From an uncultured Actinomyces sp. (lineage in GTDB: Bacteria; Actinomycetota; Actinomycetes; Actinomycetales; Actinomycetaceae): a stretch of DNA of 24,649 bases. Position numbers and translations under genes: made by a program. The stretch covers positions 1 through 24,649 of the forward strand of contig CALHZX010000069.1 of NCBI GenBank assembly GCA_938040725.1, in the 5' to 3' direction. How positions within the stretch are numbered: the stretch's first letter is position 1; each line of letters opens with the position of its first letter. Below, in pieces: positions 24,004 to 24,649 of this stretch. The notes below the pieces were generated by a model. It saw only the letters and a program-made list of their open reading frames with translations. It did no database searches and had not been told where the DNA came from.

Positions 24004-24486
24004 ATGCCAACCCTCGTTCTCGTCCGCCACGCGCAGGCCGCATACTCCTACCCCGATCACACTCGCCCCCTCACGCACGCGGGCGTCGACCAGGCCGCGC
24101 GCCTCGGCGGTGTGCTCTCCCGGGAGAACGGGAGCTTCGATGTGGCCGTGTGCTCGGACGCGACGCGCGCCCAGCAGACGTTTGCCCAGATCAACCAGCG
24201 CGTGTCGATTCGCGAGAGCTGGTGTGACCGCGGCGTCTACAACGCCGACGAGGAAGACATCCTGACCCTGGCACGCAGCTTCGAGGGGGAGCGCGCGCTC
24301 ATCGTCGGTCACGAGCCGACCATCTCCGGTGCGGGCTATGTTCTGGCGCACGAGGACGATCGGGTAGAGGTGGCCCGAGGCGTGCCCACCGCGACCGCTC
24401 TCATCCTCACCTTCGACGGACCCTGGGAGAAGCTGGCACCCTCGAGCTGCGCCCTGCGCGTGGCGCTGACCCCGCCCACCCGATAG
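24004..24486 (+). CDS. SixA-like histidine phosphatase
   Basis: This 160-residue protein starts LVRHAQA (H9 nucleophile, RHA form typical of SixA) and has VGHEPT (H103), the second active-site histidine. E. coli SixA removes phosphate from phosphohistidine on phosphotransferase proteins. The same short architecture is common in actinobacteria, where the substrate is usually unproven. ATG 24004 starts directly at MPTLVLVRHA. An upstream in-frame ATG at 23920 would add 28 residues that overlap the small gene on the opposite strand and show no family match. Confidence 0.88.
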   Translation: MPTLVLVRHAQAAYSYPDHTRPLTHAGVDQAARLGGVLSRENGSFDVAVCSDATRAQQTFAQINQRVSIRESWCDRGVYNADEEDILTLARSFEGERALIVGHEPTISGAGYVLAHEDDRVEVARGVPTATALILTFDGPWEKLAPSSCALRVALTPPTR

Positions 24487-24594
24487 GTCGCCTGCCCCCG
24501 GAAGTGGCCCCTGCCTCGTCCATGCTTCCTGTGAGTGTGTTTACGTTTGTCCACGTGACGCCCGCCCGGATGCGGATGGGGGCCGCAAACGCGT

Positions 24595-24632
24595 TAGAAT
24601 GTGGCGGTATCTATCCACCCAACAGGGAGAAG
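24595..24632 (+). promoter_or_regulatory. Candidate -10 box (TAGAAT) and ribosome binding site for yebC
   Basis: TAGAAT at 24595-24600 matches the elements before the FemAB-like gene and thrS. AGGGAGAAG (24624-24632) then lies just before ATG 24635. The remainder of the 148-bp gap after the SixA-like gene shows no clear terminator or other element. Confidence 0.55.
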
Positions 24633-24634
24633 TG

Positions 24635-24649
24635 ATGTCGGGACACTCT
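24635..24649 (+). CDS. yebC: Start of YebC/PmpR-family regulator (cut by right edge)
   Basis: Only five codons, MSGHS, are inside the window. This is the near-invariant start of YebC/PmpR/TACO1 proteins (MSGHSKW...). It is preceded by an excellent ribosome binding site and a -10 box. In M. tuberculosis yebC (Rv2603c) lies a few genes from pimA, so the position agrees. The family is described as DNA-binding regulators or translation factors easing ribosome stalling. Confidence 0.7.

Overview
The window looks like chromosomal DNA of a high-GC Gram-positive bacterium (Actinomycetota). Evidence is the strong G/C preference at third codon positions, frequent GTG starts, chains of ATGA/GTGA/TGATG gene overlaps, and the thrS / HIT / pgsA / patA / pimA block known from mycobacteria and relatives. 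From memory the proteins fit Actinomycetaceae (Schaalia/Actinomyces type) best, but the genus is inference. Almost everything is coding. No gap exceeds 175 bases, and I see no rRNA, tRNA, CRISPR, IS element or phage gene.

Left edge (1-2631): the start of a leftward gene whose N-terminus is built from perfect 30-bp tandem repeats, then two rightward peptidoglycan cross-bridge genes: an ATP-grasp ligase resembling D-aspartate ligase, and a FemAB-type aminoacyltransferase.

thrS-PIM block (2704-8680): threonyl-tRNA synthetase, a HIT protein (Ap4A phosphorylase type), phosphatidylinositol-phosphate synthase, PIM acyltransferase, the mannosyltransferase PimA and a small LemA-like membrane protein. 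Each overlaps the next by 1-4 bases, so this is one operon making phosphatidylinositol mannosides.

PrsW block (8682-13095): three tandem PrsW-family intramembrane proteases, two of which share an extra C-terminal cytosolic domain, then a Nudix hydrolase. This is the least understood part of the window.

Glycogen block (13105-16421): serB and glgC run leftward and overlap. The GT4 glycogen/maltose-1-phosphate synthase runs rightward from the shared intergenic region.

Right part (16458-24649): an orphan ABC ATPase, an NfeD + SPFH/band-7 pair ending in a strong intrinsic terminator, glnA2 overlapping glnE, a histidine phosphatase overlapping glnE, a small Cys-rich protein on the minus strand, a SixA-like phosphatase divergent from it, and the first five codons of yebC.
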